Source: an uncultured Chromatiaceae bacterium (GTDB lineage Bacteria; Pseudomonadota; Gammaproteobacteria; Enterobacterales; Alteromonadaceae). Taken from it: 64,000 nucleotides of DNA. Position numbers and translations under genes: made by a program. Where the stretch lies: positions 17,072-81,071 of the forward strand of contig CAMLRA010000003.1 in the NCBI GenBank assembly GCA_946482325.1, in the 5' to 3' direction. Of the stretch, positions 8,755 through 18,400 are shown piece by piece. The notes beneath the pieces are model-generated. The model was given only the letters and a program-made list of their open reading frames with translations. It ran no database searches and was not told where the DNA came from. Within the stretch, counting starts at the first letter, position 1. Each line of letters opens with the position of its first letter.

Positions 8755-8802
8755 TGTTGGTCAAAACACTGGAAACTGTGTTGCACAGCGTTTTGACCAG
8801 CA
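8755..8802. repeat. 17-bp inverted repeat between TonB receptor and sapC
   Basis: TGTTGGTCAAAACACTG (8755-8771) and CAGCGTTTTGACCAGCA (8786-8802) pair with two mismatches around a 14-nt loop. In the mRNA this is a long stem just after the receptor's terminator. It may protect the 5' end of the sapC-halogenase message or mark a processing site. Confidence 0.55.
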
Positions 8803-8809
8803 CTTTTAC

Positions 8810-8841
8810 AGAAAGAAAAAGGGAAGTTTCCTTCCCTTTTT
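8810..8841 (-). terminator. Terminator after the TonB receptor
   Basis: GGGAAG-GAAA-CTTCCC (minus strand, 8836-8821) is followed by TTTTTCTTTC. It lies 18 bp after the receptor stop at 8859 and before sapC, so it should reduce but not abolish downstream expression. Confidence 0.75.
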
Positions 8842-8858
8842 TTCAACCAATCAACAAT

Positions 8859-11462
8859 TTAGAACTTGAAGCTGGCGCCTAAAGAAATACGGCGGGCCAT
8901 TTCGTACTCATACAGCGGGAAGCCTTTGGCGAAACCCGAGAAGTTAGTTTGTTTGTTGTTATTACCAAACTGTTTAGAACTTTCTTCCAGCAGGTTGTTC
9001 ACGTCCAGTTTCACGTCCAGATAGTCCGTTGCGTGATACACAGCGCTCAGGTCCAGAGAACCGAAGTCATCGTGCAGACGGTTACCGTAAGAACCTGATT
9101 CACGGATCATGTACTCACTACGCCAGTTGTAAGCCACACGGACCTGGAACAGATCGTTTTCATAATAACCGGTCAGGTTGTATGAATGACGTGAACTGTC
9201 GCTCAGGATTGGGTTCATGTCAGTGAAGGTGTCTTTGTCTGTTTCAGTATCAGTGTAGGTATAGTTGACGATGGTACCGAAACCATTGCCGTAATACGCC
9301 TGATGTTGTAACTCGATACCACTGATAGAAGCATCTTTACCGTTGCCTTTCTGTTCAGTGATCCAGCCGTTAGCTGCTTCATCCGGACGTGTCAGCGGGA
9401 ATGGAATTTCTGCAGCAGTAGCAGTGCCCTGCGCGATGTTGACGAAGTTCTTCACATCTTTCAGGAACAGTGCAGCAGACACCATAGAGTTGGCATCGTA
9501 GTACCACTCGACACCTAAATCGAACTGGTCAGAAATAAATGGTTTCAGGCCGATGTTACCAACAATCCAGCGCTGGTTGTTTGGCGTGTCATCGTTAGTC
9601 CCCATCACGTTCGGGTTGACGTACATATCAACATACTGTGGACGCGCCAGTGCACGGGCGGCAGAAGCACGCAGGATCTTGTCATCTGCCAGGTCTACGA
9701 CCATGTTAAAGCTTGGCAGGAACTCAGAATAATCTGCGTCTGATTCTGTTTGCTTTTTGTTCACGTAGTAAGTTGAGGTCGCATCAGTGGTGACATAACG
9801 CACACCGAAGTTACCGCGTACTTTGTCAGTGCTGTAAATCGCCATACCGTACAGGGCAGCATTTTTCTCAGTGATTTCTGAGTAAGCACCTAAATCTTCG
9901 GTTTCACCGGTGATGCTGGCTTTCGCCCACGCTTTTAACTTATCGACATCAAATTTCTTGATGCTGTAGTTACCGGCGCCAACATCGATAGAACCCGCCT
10001 GAATGTCTTTGGTTGAAATAACCGGGTTAAAACCAGCTTTTTGAATAAATTCAAAACGACGGCTGGTGGTATTATGGTCAGCATAACGGAAGCCGGTTTT
10101 GAATTCCGTAATTGGACCCAGTGTCGACGGGAAGGTCAAATCAGACTGAATATAGCTTTCGCCATCAGTTTTTGGTGTTTTGTTGAAGTTCGGGCCTGTC
10201 CCCATGGCCAGTGAACCCGGGTCATAAGTGCCGATGTTCAGGTTACCCGGTGCCCAGCTCTGACCACCACCGGTGAAGTCATATTTACCACCGACGATTG
10301 GGGTACCGCCGGTACCATCGTCCACTACCATTTCAAAGTCAGTACCGCCAGTTGATGAAGTGTCACCAATCTGGGTGGCCCACTTATAGCCGTCACCTTC
10401 GTATTCAAACTTCAGATCGTACACTTCTGAGTTCATCGTGGCTTCACGTGGACGCGCCTGATAATAAGCGACGTTCAGCGGGCCTTTAGCCTGTGTACCT
10501 TGTTTATTCGGCGTTTTACCGTCACCGCCGATCCAGGCTTCTGTTTTACCAGTGCCCCAGGTGGTGTCGGCCTGTGTCAGCCACAGCGCATAGTTGGTGT
10601 TATCCGCGTCCATTTGCATATCTAAAGCATTGAACACGATATTCAGGTTATCGCTTGGTGCGAACTGCAAAGTCGCAGTGTAGGCAGAACGTTTCCGGTC
10701 TTGTTCAAAACCAACAGGGCCTGCACCCCATTCCCAGAACGCTTCGTTACCCTGACGTTGCAGGCTGCGTTCTTGCGCCACTAACGACACTAATGCACCA
10801 AAAGTTTCAGCGTCGTTTTTCCAGCTGTACATGCCCGACAGTTGTGGGTCGTTGCTGCCTGAATCGCTTTGATAAGTGCTTTCAATCGATGCATATGCAG
10901 TATTGGCATCCAGATCCAGTGGTTTGCGGGTATGAACCACCACAGTACCACCGATACCACCTTCACTCAGATCCGCCTGAGAAGCTTTATATACTTCCAG
11001 GTTACCGACCAGTTCAGATGGCAGTAATTCATAGTTGAAGCTGCGGCGGGCAGGTTCCAGTACGAACCAGCCAGTAGATGCCACGTTCTGACCATTCAGG
11101 GTCGTCAAAGTTAAATCCTGGCCTGAACCGCGGATTGACACACCGGCGCCTTCACCAAACTGACGCTGGATAGTGACACCAGGCACCCGTTGCAGTGATT
11201 CAGCGACGTTTTTATCCGGGAATTTACCGATATCTTCGGCGGTCACCACATCAACGATCGTATCGCTGAAACGCTTAGCGTTTAAGTTGGCTTCCTGCGA
11301 TGCACGGATACCGCGCACCTGAATGACTTCTACCTGTTGATCTTTCTTCGCGCCATCAGCCTGTGCCTGCTGAGCAAATACCGGCGCAGATAACGCCACA
11401 GTACCGACCATCAGACCCAGTTTGACCGCTACGGCACATTTATTCATTTTATTGTGCGACAT
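8859..11462 (-). CDS. TonB-dependent outer-membrane receptor, probable chitooligosaccharide transporter
   Basis: This 867-residue receptor has a signal peptide ending near VFAQ (residue 31) and a TonB-box-like EVIQVRGI. A plug domain covers about 50-170 (EDIGKFPDKNVAESLQRVPG). A 22-strand type barrel ends in a terminal Phe (GASFKF), as outer-membrane insertion requires. GGGAGAAG precedes the ATG at 11462. The NagR-type operator at 11518-11535, 56 bp upstream, together with the adjacent nagR gene, hexosaminidase and GlcNAc kinase, makes chitin oligomers the likely substrate. Energy would come from TonB-ExbBD encoded elsewhere. Substrate is inferred from regulon membership. Confidence 0.9.
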   Translation of the reverse strand: MSHNKMNKCAVAVKLGLMVGTVALSAPVFAQQAQADGAKKDQQVEVIQVRGIRASQEANLNAKRFSDTIVDVVTAEDIGKFPDKNVAESLQRVPGVTIQRQFGEGAGVSIRGSGQDLTLTTLNGQNVASTGWFVLEPARRSFNYELLPSELVGNLEVYKASQADLSEGGIGGTVVVHTRKPLDLDANTAYASIESTYQSDSGSNDPQLSGMYSWKNDAETFGALVSLVAQERSLQRQGNEAFWEWGAGPVGFEQDRKRSAYTATLQFAPSDNLNIVFNALDMQMDADNTNYALWLTQADTTWGTGKTEAWIGGDGKTPNKQGTQAKGPLNVAYYQARPREATMNSEVYDLKFEYEGDGYKWATQIGDTSSTGGTDFEMVVDDGTGGTPIVGGKYDFTGGGQSWAPGNLNIGTYDPGSLAMGTGPNFNKTPKTDGESYIQSDLTFPSTLGPITEFKTGFRYADHNTTSRRFEFIQKAGFNPVISTKDIQAGSIDVGAGNYSIKKFDVDKLKAWAKASITGETEDLGAYSEITEKNAALYGMAIYSTDKVRGNFGVRYVTTDATSTYYVNKKQTESDADYSEFLPSFNMVVDLADDKILRASAARALARPQYVDMYVNPNVMGTNDDTPNNQRWIVGNIGLKPFISDQFDLGVEWYYDANSMVSAALFLKDVKNFVNIAQGTATAAEIPFPLTRPDEAANGWITEQKGNGKDASISGIELQHQAYYGNGFGTIVNYTYTDTETDKDTFTDMNPILSDSSRHSYNLTGYYENDLFQVRVAYNWRSEYMIRESGSYGNRLHDDFGSLDLSAVYHATDYLDVKLDVNNLLEESSKQFGNNNKQTNFSGFAKGFPLYEYEMARRISLGASFKF

Positions 11463-11517
11463 AAGCTTCTCCCATTCCTGTTTTTCTTCGTGTGCGATGA
11501 ATTTTTATTTGTCCTGC

Positions 11518-11535
11518 AATGACAACGCTGTCATT
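11518..11535 (-). promoter_or_regulatory. NagR-type operator of the TonB receptor
   Basis: AATGACAACGCTGTCATT is the consensus palindrome, identical over 18 bp to the core at 4738-4755. It lies 56 bp before the receptor ATG. No clear -10 box could be assigned next to it. Confidence 0.8.
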
Positions 11536-11675
11536 AAATCTCAACATACACAAATTATTTTTACTTTGCAAACCCCATTCGCTGATTTTTTAGACTGATT
11601 TTGTCGCCCGAGACAAGGCCTCAGTAATGGCTGATATTAGACCAGGACAGCTGAGATTTCAGGCTCTTACAACAC

Positions 11676-11700
11676 AAATACATTATAACAATATGTATTT
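11676..11700. repeat. AT-rich inverted repeat in the nagR/receptor intergenic region
   Basis: AAATACAT (11676-11683) and ATGTATTT (11693-11700) form perfect 8-bp arms around a 9-bp spacer. It sits in the middle of the 456-bp divergent region. It is not a NagR-type site and could be an operator for another regulator. Confidence 0.35.
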
Positions 11701-11815
11701 GCTAATCTTTTTTAATTAAGGAAAATAACAGCCACGCAGTTGCTCATTTTTTGATAAATAAACAATTGCTGTTTTGGCCAAAACGTTGTATCCCTTAGTT
11801 CAATAATTCTTACAA

Positions 11816-11834
11816 AATGACTACCGCTGTCATT
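11816..11834 (+). promoter_or_regulatory. Variant NagR-type operator before nagR
   Basis: AATGAC-TACCGCT-GTCATT keeps both half-sites but has a 7-bp instead of a 6-bp centre, so it is 1 bp longer than the consensus. It lies about 85 bp before the nagR ATG. Weaker binding and mild autoregulation are the natural reading. Confidence 0.55.
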
Positions 11835-11918
11835 CCCTGCTTTACAGGGGGGATTTTCAGCCTGTTCGGTCAATACCGGACAAGCCTGCTGACAGCGGCG
11901 TATTTGCCTGGAAGCGCT

Positions 11919-12947
11919 ATGAAAGTAACCATTAATGACGTCGCTGAGCTGGCCGGAGTGTCGATCAAGACGGTGTCGCGGGTGATGAACAACGAACCGT
12001 CGGTGAAAAAGGCCACGCTGGATAAAGTCACGGCAGCCATCGCCCAGCTGAACTATCAGCCCAATGCTGCCGCCCGTAATCTGGCCAGTACCCGTTCTTA
12101 TACCATCGGTTACATCTACGACAACCCAAACGCTTATTATGTGATTGATATGCAAAAGGGTTTATTGGATACCTGCCGCAAGCATGGTTATGAACTGCTG
12201 ATCCACCCGACCAACGCCAAGTCCGCCAACATAGTGCAGGAAGTGATAGACGTCGTGCAGCATTCACGCCTGGCCGGTTTAGTACTGACCCCACCTTTTT
12301 CCGAAATGCCGGAAATTGCTGAAGCGCTGGAACGGATAGAAGTCGACTTCGTCCGGATCATTTCCGGCTCGACACCGTCGCCGAAACTGACCAACTGCGT
12401 GTTGATTGACGACTTCACGGCCGCTTTCAAAATCACCAATCATTTGTTGGAACTGGGTCATACCGACATCGCGTTTTTATGCGGGGACGAAGAACACAGC
12501 TCGAGCGGCGAGCGGCTGGCCGGCTTTCAGGCCGCCCTGACCAAACGCGGCATTCAGGCCAATCCGAAATTTGTAGTGCCAGGCAGTTATTCGTTTGAAT
12601 CCGGCGTCAAAGGTGCCAAACATCTGCTGGCAATGCCACATAAACCCACCGCCATCTTCGCCTGTAACGACGAAATTGCTGCGGGGGCTTTATTTAGCGC
12701 ACGGCTCAGTCATGTTGAGATCCCGCAGCAGCTGTCCATTGTCGGCTTTGAAAACAGCCCATTTTCGCGTCAAACCTGGCCACCGCTGACCACGGCCAAC
12801 CAGCCCAATAGCACTATCGCTGCACAGGCCGCTGAGCTGTTGTTCCGCCACACCAGACCCGGCAATGCCCGCAGCGCCCTGGAACAACAGCCGGTATTTA
12901 TCCCGGAGTTGCTGGTACGCGAATCGACAGCGCCCTGTGCGCGCTGA
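11919..12947 (+). CDS. nagR: LacI-family transcriptional repressor of the GlcNAc/chitin regulon
   Basis: This 342-residue regulator has an N-terminal LacI helix-turn-helix (INDVAELAGVSIKTVSRVMN, residues 4-23) and hinge (NYQPNAAARNLAS). The rest is a periplasmic-binding-protein-like effector domain with YTIGYIYDNPN and the C-terminal IVGFENSPF typical of LacI/GalR. The ATG at 11919 is chosen because the family N-terminus begins there; the frame is open further upstream. NagR-type operators flank this gene and occur at the hexosaminidase and oxidoreductase promoters. By analogy with Alteromonadales NagR, the inducer is probably GlcNAc-6-P. Effector and regulon are inferred. Confidence 0.87.
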   Translation: MKVTINDVAELAGVSIKTVSRVMNNEPSVKKATLDKVTAAIAQLNYQPNAAARNLASTRSYTIGYIYDNPNAYYVIDMQKGLLDTCRKHGYELLIHPTNAKSANIVQEVIDVVQHSRLAGLVLTPPFSEMPEIAEALERIEVDFVRIISGSTPSPKLTNCVLIDDFTAAFKITNHLLELGHTDIAFLCGDEEHSSSGERLAGFQAALTKRGIQANPKFVVPGSYSFESGVKGAKHLLAMPHKPTAIFACNDEIAAGALFSARLSHVEIPQQLSIVGFENSPFSRQTWPPLTTANQPNSTIAAQAAELLFRHTRPGNARSALEQQPVFIPELLVRESTAPCAR

Positions 12948-12956
12948 ATCCGCCCA

Positions 12957-12985
12957 ATTAAAAAGGAGCCTGTTGGCTCCTTTTT
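12957..12985. terminator. Bidirectional terminator, nagR / DUF819 gene
   Basis: AAAAAGGAGCC-TGTT-GGCTCCTTTTT lies between the nagR stop (12947) and the convergent gene stop (13004). T-runs on both strands suit it to end both transcripts. Confidence 0.85.
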
Positions 12986-13003
12986 CAGTTCTGGAATGCT
13001 GAA

Positions 13004-14254
13004 TTACGGCGCGACCGCCTGCATCATCAGCGCAGATAAATAACCGCCGTAAGTCCCCAGCGCATAACCCAATACCGCCAGTAACACACCAACCGGGGCT
13101 AACGCCGGGTGGAATGCTGCAGCAACCACAGGTGCTGAAGCCGCACCGCCAATATTGGCCTGACTACCGACAGCCATATAAAACACTGGCGCTTTCAGTA
13201 GTTTCATCATGCCCAGCAATAACAACGCATGGATGGAGATCCACACCAGGCCCACCAGGAACATCACCGGATAGTCCACAATAGCAGTAACATCCATATG
13301 CATGCCGATGGTAGCCACCAGAATGTACACCATCACAGAGCCCACTTTAGAAGCACCAGTAGCCTCGAGGTGACGCAGTTTAGTACCGGATAACAACAAA
13401 CCAAAAGTCGTCGCCAGTACCACAATCCAGAAGAAAGTACTGGTCAGGCTATACATCGCCAGTTCCGGCGCATGCAGTTCAATCCATGGTGCAATAATAT
13501 TGGCCAGCCAGTGCGACAAACCTGCCACACCAAAACCCACAGCGATAATCATCATCAAATCATTGGTCGATGGATTCCGTGAATTTTCTGCCTGATATTG
13601 CTCAATTTTACCTTTTAAGTGCTCCAGCGCCCGGGTATCGGCGCCGTTGGCCTTATCCAGTCGTGCGGCATTAGCCGCCATCCACAACAGCACAGCAGTC
13701 CAGATATTGGCAACCAGGACGTCGACCGTGATCATCACTGAGAAAATCTCACCGCTTGGCTGAAACACTTCTTTCATAGCGGCCTGATTGGCACTACCAC
13801 CGATCCAGCTGCCAGCGATGGTCGACATACCACGCCAGGCCGCATCAGCGCCTTCGCCGCCGAGCTGTTCCGGGAAAAAATGCCCGACACTGGCCAGCGC
13901 GATTGGCCCGCCTAATACCACGCCCACAGTACCGGTTAAAAACAACACCAATGCTTTTGGCCCTAACCCGAGAATGGCACGAAAATCAACGCTCAGTGTC
14001 AGCAACACCAGACAGACCGGCAACAGATAGCGTGATGCCATCTGATATAACTGCGAATGTTCGCCATCAATAATGCCAAAGCTGTTAAATAATGACGGGA
14101 TGAAATAACAGAGCAATACCGACGGAATATAACGATAGAATTTTTGCCAGAACGGGCTGGCGCTATGGCTGGTATGAAATACAAAGCCCAGGATCAGCGC
14201 CAACAGGCCGAGCACGACGGCGTCGTTGGTGATCAATGCGGTTGAAGTCTGCAT
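13004..14254 (-). CDS. DUF819 family integral membrane protein
   Basis: 416 residues, almost all hydrophobic, with roughly 10-12 membrane segments. Gly-rich segments such as GSWIGGSANQAAMKE and GSQANIGGAASAPVVAAA resemble the paired motifs of DUF819/YjcL proteins, which look like transporters of unknown substrate. The ATG at 14254 is preferred over an in-frame start at 14341 because AAGGAA lies 7 bases before it. It is a single gene with a terminator shared with nagR. The 410-bp gap upstream (14255-14665) shows no NagR-type site and no gene. It contains a TGAGCGCTCA palindrome near 14457 of unknown meaning. Confidence 0.8.
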   Translation of the reverse strand: MQTSTALITNDAVVLGLLALILGFVFHTSHSASPFWQKFYRYIPSVLLCYFIPSLFNSFGIIDGEHSQLYQMASRYLLPVCLVLLTLSVDFRAILGLGPKALVLFLTGTVGVVLGGPIALASVGHFFPEQLGGEGADAAWRGMSTIAGSWIGGSANQAAMKEVFQPSGEIFSVMITVDVLVANIWTAVLLWMAANAARLDKANGADTRALEHLKGKIEQYQAENSRNPSTNDLMMIIAVGFGVAGLSHWLANIIAPWIELHAPELAMYSLTSTFFWIVVLATTFGLLLSGTKLRHLEATGASKVGSVMVYILVATIGMHMDVTAIVDYPVMFLVGLVWISIHALLLLGMMKLLKAPVFYMAVGSQANIGGAASAPVVAAAFHPALAPVGVLLAVLGYALGTYGGYLSALMMQAVAP

Positions 14255-14665
14255 GCAGAATTCCTTACGTGACAGGTCTACAGAATGAAGTGCAACTGAG
14301 CAGGACTTTTTCCGATTTAACGCAAAACAATGGGACAACACATTGTTATCAAGAGTTTTTTACGGTCTAAACTGCGTGGGAAGCACAAGATAATTTTTTT
14401 ATTATGTGCCGAAACATAGCATAGATATGGGTTCTGGCAAAGTCTTGTGCGGTTTTCTGAGCGCTCAGCGCTATGAATGCCTGTGTCTGAATTTCTCAGC
14501 TATTTAGCTCTGGCTTCAACGCTTGTCCGGCCGCAGTTAATTGCACTGCTGTTGTTATTTTCACCGACTGTTGCCAACCATTCAGCGGTATAGCACTAAA
14601 GTACCGTTTACCACCTTGCCGCAAGCTCTTACCCTGCAGCAAAGCACACAACAACAGAGGGTGTT

Positions 14666-15418
14666 ATGCGGGTATTGATCACAGGTGGTAGCGGCGGTAT
14701 TGGCTTTGCGGTGGCACAGGCGTATGCCGCGCAAGGCGACGAAGTGATTTTGGCCGATATCAATCTGGCAGTTGCAGAAGCCAAAGCAGCAGAACTGGTC
14801 GCCAGCGGCGCAAAAGCGACAGCGCTGCTGCTGGATTTAACCTCGCAGGACAGTATTGAGCAAACCGCTACAGCCGCAGGCCCGGTGGATGTGTTGGTCA
14901 ATAACGCCGGTATTCAGCATGTGGCGCGCCTGGAAGAATTTCCGGAACACAAATGGCAGCAACTGTTGCAGGTGATGCTGACGGGCCCGGCGATGCTGAG
15001 TAAAGCGCTGTTGCCCGGCATGCGCAGCCGCGGTTTTGGCCGCATTGTGAATATTGGCTCTATTCATGCCTTAGTGGCCTCGCCGTTTAAGTCGGCTTAT
15101 GTCGCGGCCAAACACGGCCTGCTTGGCTTTAGTAAAGTGGTGGCGCTGGAAAACGCCGATATTGATTTTACTATCAACACCATCTGCCCGGCTTATGTGC
15201 GTACGCCATTGGTCGATGCGCAAATTGCTGCTCAGTGCAAAGAACATCAGCTCAGCGAGACTGAAGTTATCGAAAAGATCATGCTGGCGCCGATGCCGCA
15301 AAAAGCTTTTATCGGTGTCGATGAAATTGCCGCAACCGCAGTATTTCTAACCACTGCCGCCGCCCGCCATATCACGGCGCAAACGCTGGTGCTCGACGGT
15401 GGCTGGACTGCGCGTTAA
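14666..15418 (+). CDS. bdhA: D-3-hydroxybutyrate dehydrogenase, SDR family
   Basis: This 250-residue short-chain dehydrogenase interconverts D-3-hydroxybutyrate and acetoacetate with NAD. It has the TGGSGGIG cofactor loop (6-13), the NNAG motif (79-82), and the catalytic Ser132, Tyr145 and Lys149. The segment SIHALVASPFKSAYVAAKHG and the NTICPAYVRTPLV stretch are characteristic of bacterial 3-hydroxybutyrate dehydrogenases. GAGGGTG precedes the ATG. It stands alone, 46 bp before the large sensor kinase on the same strand, and could be co-transcribed with it. A GntP-type permease, often annotated as carrying hydroxybutyrate, lies 10 kb away. Confidence 0.87.
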   Translation: MRVLITGGSGGIGFAVAQAYAAQGDEVILADINLAVAEAKAAELVASGAKATALLLDLTSQDSIEQTATAAGPVDVLVNNAGIQHVARLEEFPEHKWQQLLQVMLTGPAMLSKALLPGMRSRGFGRIVNIGSIHALVASPFKSAYVAAKHGLLGFSKVVALENADIDFTINTICPAYVRTPLVDAQIAAQCKEHQLSETEVIEKIMLAPMPQKAFIGVDEIAATAVFLTTAAARHITAQTLVLDGGWTAR

Positions 15419-15464
15419 CCGCTTTCCAGCGCTCAGAAACTGAGGCACAATCAAAGGCTTCGCG

Positions 15465-18400
15465 GTGAATGCGGTAAATTCTGAAATGATTCTGAGTCAG
15501 GGCAGCATTGGCATTGGCATTGGCAGCATAGCCGTGCTGTCGCTGCTGTATCTGGCGGTACTGTACAGCGTCGGCGTACTCGGCCGGCGCCTGACTGGCC
15601 GCCATCCGCTCGCGCCCTGGGTGTTTAGTTTTGCCCTCGCCATCTACTGTACCAGCTGGGCCTTTTATGGCGTGACCGCACAGGCCGCAGTGAATGGCTG
15701 GTGGATCCCGCCGACTTATATCGGTTCTTTGTTGTTATTCTGGTTCGCTTTTGGCCTGATTAGCCGTATCGCCATGGTCTGCCGGCGTTTGCGCATCACG
15801 TCCGTCGCCGACTTTATCGCCACCCGCTATGGGCATTCCCGCTTATTAGCCGTGATCACCACGCTGATTGTGCTGATGGCCGTCATTCCTTATATCGCCT
15901 TGCAGTTACAGGCCGTGTCGACCAGCATTAACGCCTTGGTTGGTAGCGGCAGCGACGGGCCCTGGTACCAGGATACCGGACTATATGTCAGCTTGTGGCT
16001 GGCGATTTTTGCCATGTTATTTGTCGGTCGCAGCGCCAAAGCGCATCAGCCCAATCCCGGCCTGATGACGGCTATTGCTTTTGAATCGCTGGTGAAATTA
16101 CTGGCGTTGCTGGCCGTCGGTTTTTTTGTCGTGTTTGGGCTGTTTGATGGTTTTGGCGATATTTTTGCCAAAGCAGCCGTCTCAGCCGACGTCCAGCAGC
16201 TGCAAAGCCAGGGCGCGCCCTGGTCGGTGTATTGGATCCACGTTTTGCTCGGTTTTGTCGCCACCTTGTGTCTGCCGCGTCAGTTTCATGTCAGTTTTGT
16301 TGAGATCCAGCATTTGGGGCATCTGCGCTACGCGCGTTGGATCTTCCCCGGCTATTTGCTGCTGATGAGCCTGTTTACATTGCCGGTAGCGCTGGCTGGC
16401 ACTTTGTTATTGGGCCACAGCGCCAGTATCGATTTGGTGGTACTGCAGCTGCCGTTGTCGGCCAACCGCACCGATATGGCACTGCTGGCTTACTTAGGTG
16501 GTTTTTCTGCTGCCACCAGCATGGTAATAGTTGCGACTGTGGTGCTTGGCATCATGATCACCAACGATTTGTTAACGCCGCTGATTTACCGCCAACAGCA
16601 AAAACCAGCCGACGGCAAACCCTGGATCCGTATGGTGACGCTACGCCGTTTATCGATGTTAAGCGTGTTGACGCTCGGTTATCTGTATTACTTATTAATC
16701 GGCACTGAAACCGGTCTGGCTCAGCTTGGCCTGATGGCCTTTGCGCTGATTGCGCAGCTGGCGCCGGCGCTGATCTTTGGCCTGCTGAACCGCCGCGTCA
16801 ACCGGCAAGGTGCATTGGCCGGGTTGCTCTGTGGCGCTAGTCTATGGGCTTATATTCTGTTGTTACCGGAACTCAGCCGTGCCGGTTTAATCCGCTGGGA
16901 CTGGCTCAGTCTTGGGCCTTTTGGCTGGCAGGCGTTAGCGCCTAATGCGTTGCTCGGTGGCCAGTTTGATTTGATCAGCCTCGGGGTAGTGGTCAGCCTG
17001 AGTGTGAATACCCTGCTGCTATTGTTGGTGAGCCAGCTCAGTCAGACCCGGCTGACCGAATACCTGGAAAGTGCGCGTTTTTTCCGTCAGAGCCAATCAA
17101 AACCGCAACAGGCTGCGCCACAGCTGACGGTGCAGGATTGTTATCTGTTGGTGCGGCGTTTTGCCGGCGAGCGTGAAGCACGGTTATTGCTGCAGCGTCA
17201 GTTTAAATCGGTTTCACCACAGCTGGATGCGCGCGCGCCACAAGCATTGCAGCAAAGTACAGAGCGCACGCTGGCCGCGGTGGTTGGCGGCGCTTCGATG
17301 CGGCTGCTGCTCAATGCCGCCGGCAAAAACAGTCAGCTACCGCTGGAATCGGTCGCCCGTTTTGTCGATGAGGCGAGTCAGGTCTATCTGTTTAATCAGG
17401 CGCTGCTGCGCGCCACTATCGACAATATCAGTATGGGCATCAGCGTGGTCGATGCCGATTTACGGCTGATTGCCTGGAACCAGCGTTATCTGCAAATGTT
17501 TGCTTATCCGCCCGGCCTGATTGAAGTGGGCCGGCCGGTGGCGGATTTAATTCGTTATAACGCCGAACGCGGCTGGTTTCATGACAGTACCCTGCCCGAT
17601 GCCACGCAAATCAGCGTCGAAGTAGAAAAACGGCTGAATTTTTTACGTCAGGGCAGCAGTTATCGTTTTCAGCGCCGCCAGCGCGACGGCCGGGTGTTTG
17701 AGATGCAGGGCCATCCGCTGCCGGGCGGCGGTTTTGTCACTACCTACAGTGATGTCAGCTCTTTTATAGACGTGCAACAACAGCTCGAAGCCAGCAACAG
17801 CACGCTGGAACAACGCGTCATGAGCCGCACCGCCGAGCTGGAACAACTGAATCAGCAACTGGCCGCCGCCAAACAACAGCTGGAGGAACAAACCGCCAGC
17901 AAAAACCGTTTTTTTGCCGCAGCCAGTCACGATTTGCTGCAACCCTTTAATGCCGCGGCATTATTCTGCGGCTTGATCCGTGAAAAAAGCAGCGATGGCC
18001 AGGTGCAACAACTGGCGAAGGATTTAGCCGCCTCGTTAAATTCTGCTGAAGAACTCCTGGCCGGTATTCTGGAACTGACCAAACTCGATGCCGGCGTGAT
18101 TAAAGCGCAAAAATCGCCGGTGGCGATGGTTAGCTTGTTGGACCAAATCGCCCGTGAAGCTGGCTTAATCTCCACCGGAAAACCGATTCGTTTCCGCTAT
18201 CGGCCAAGCCGGCTTTGGGTTGATACCGACAGCCGCTTGCTGCGCCGTGTCGTGCAGAATCTGGTTGCGAATGCCTTGCGTTACACCCCCCAGGGGAAAA
18301 TTTTACTCGGTTGCCGGCGCTGTCACTGGCAGGGGCAGCCAGCCGTGCGGATTGAAGTCTGGGACACTGGCGTCGGCATCAGTCCGGATGAACAACAGCG

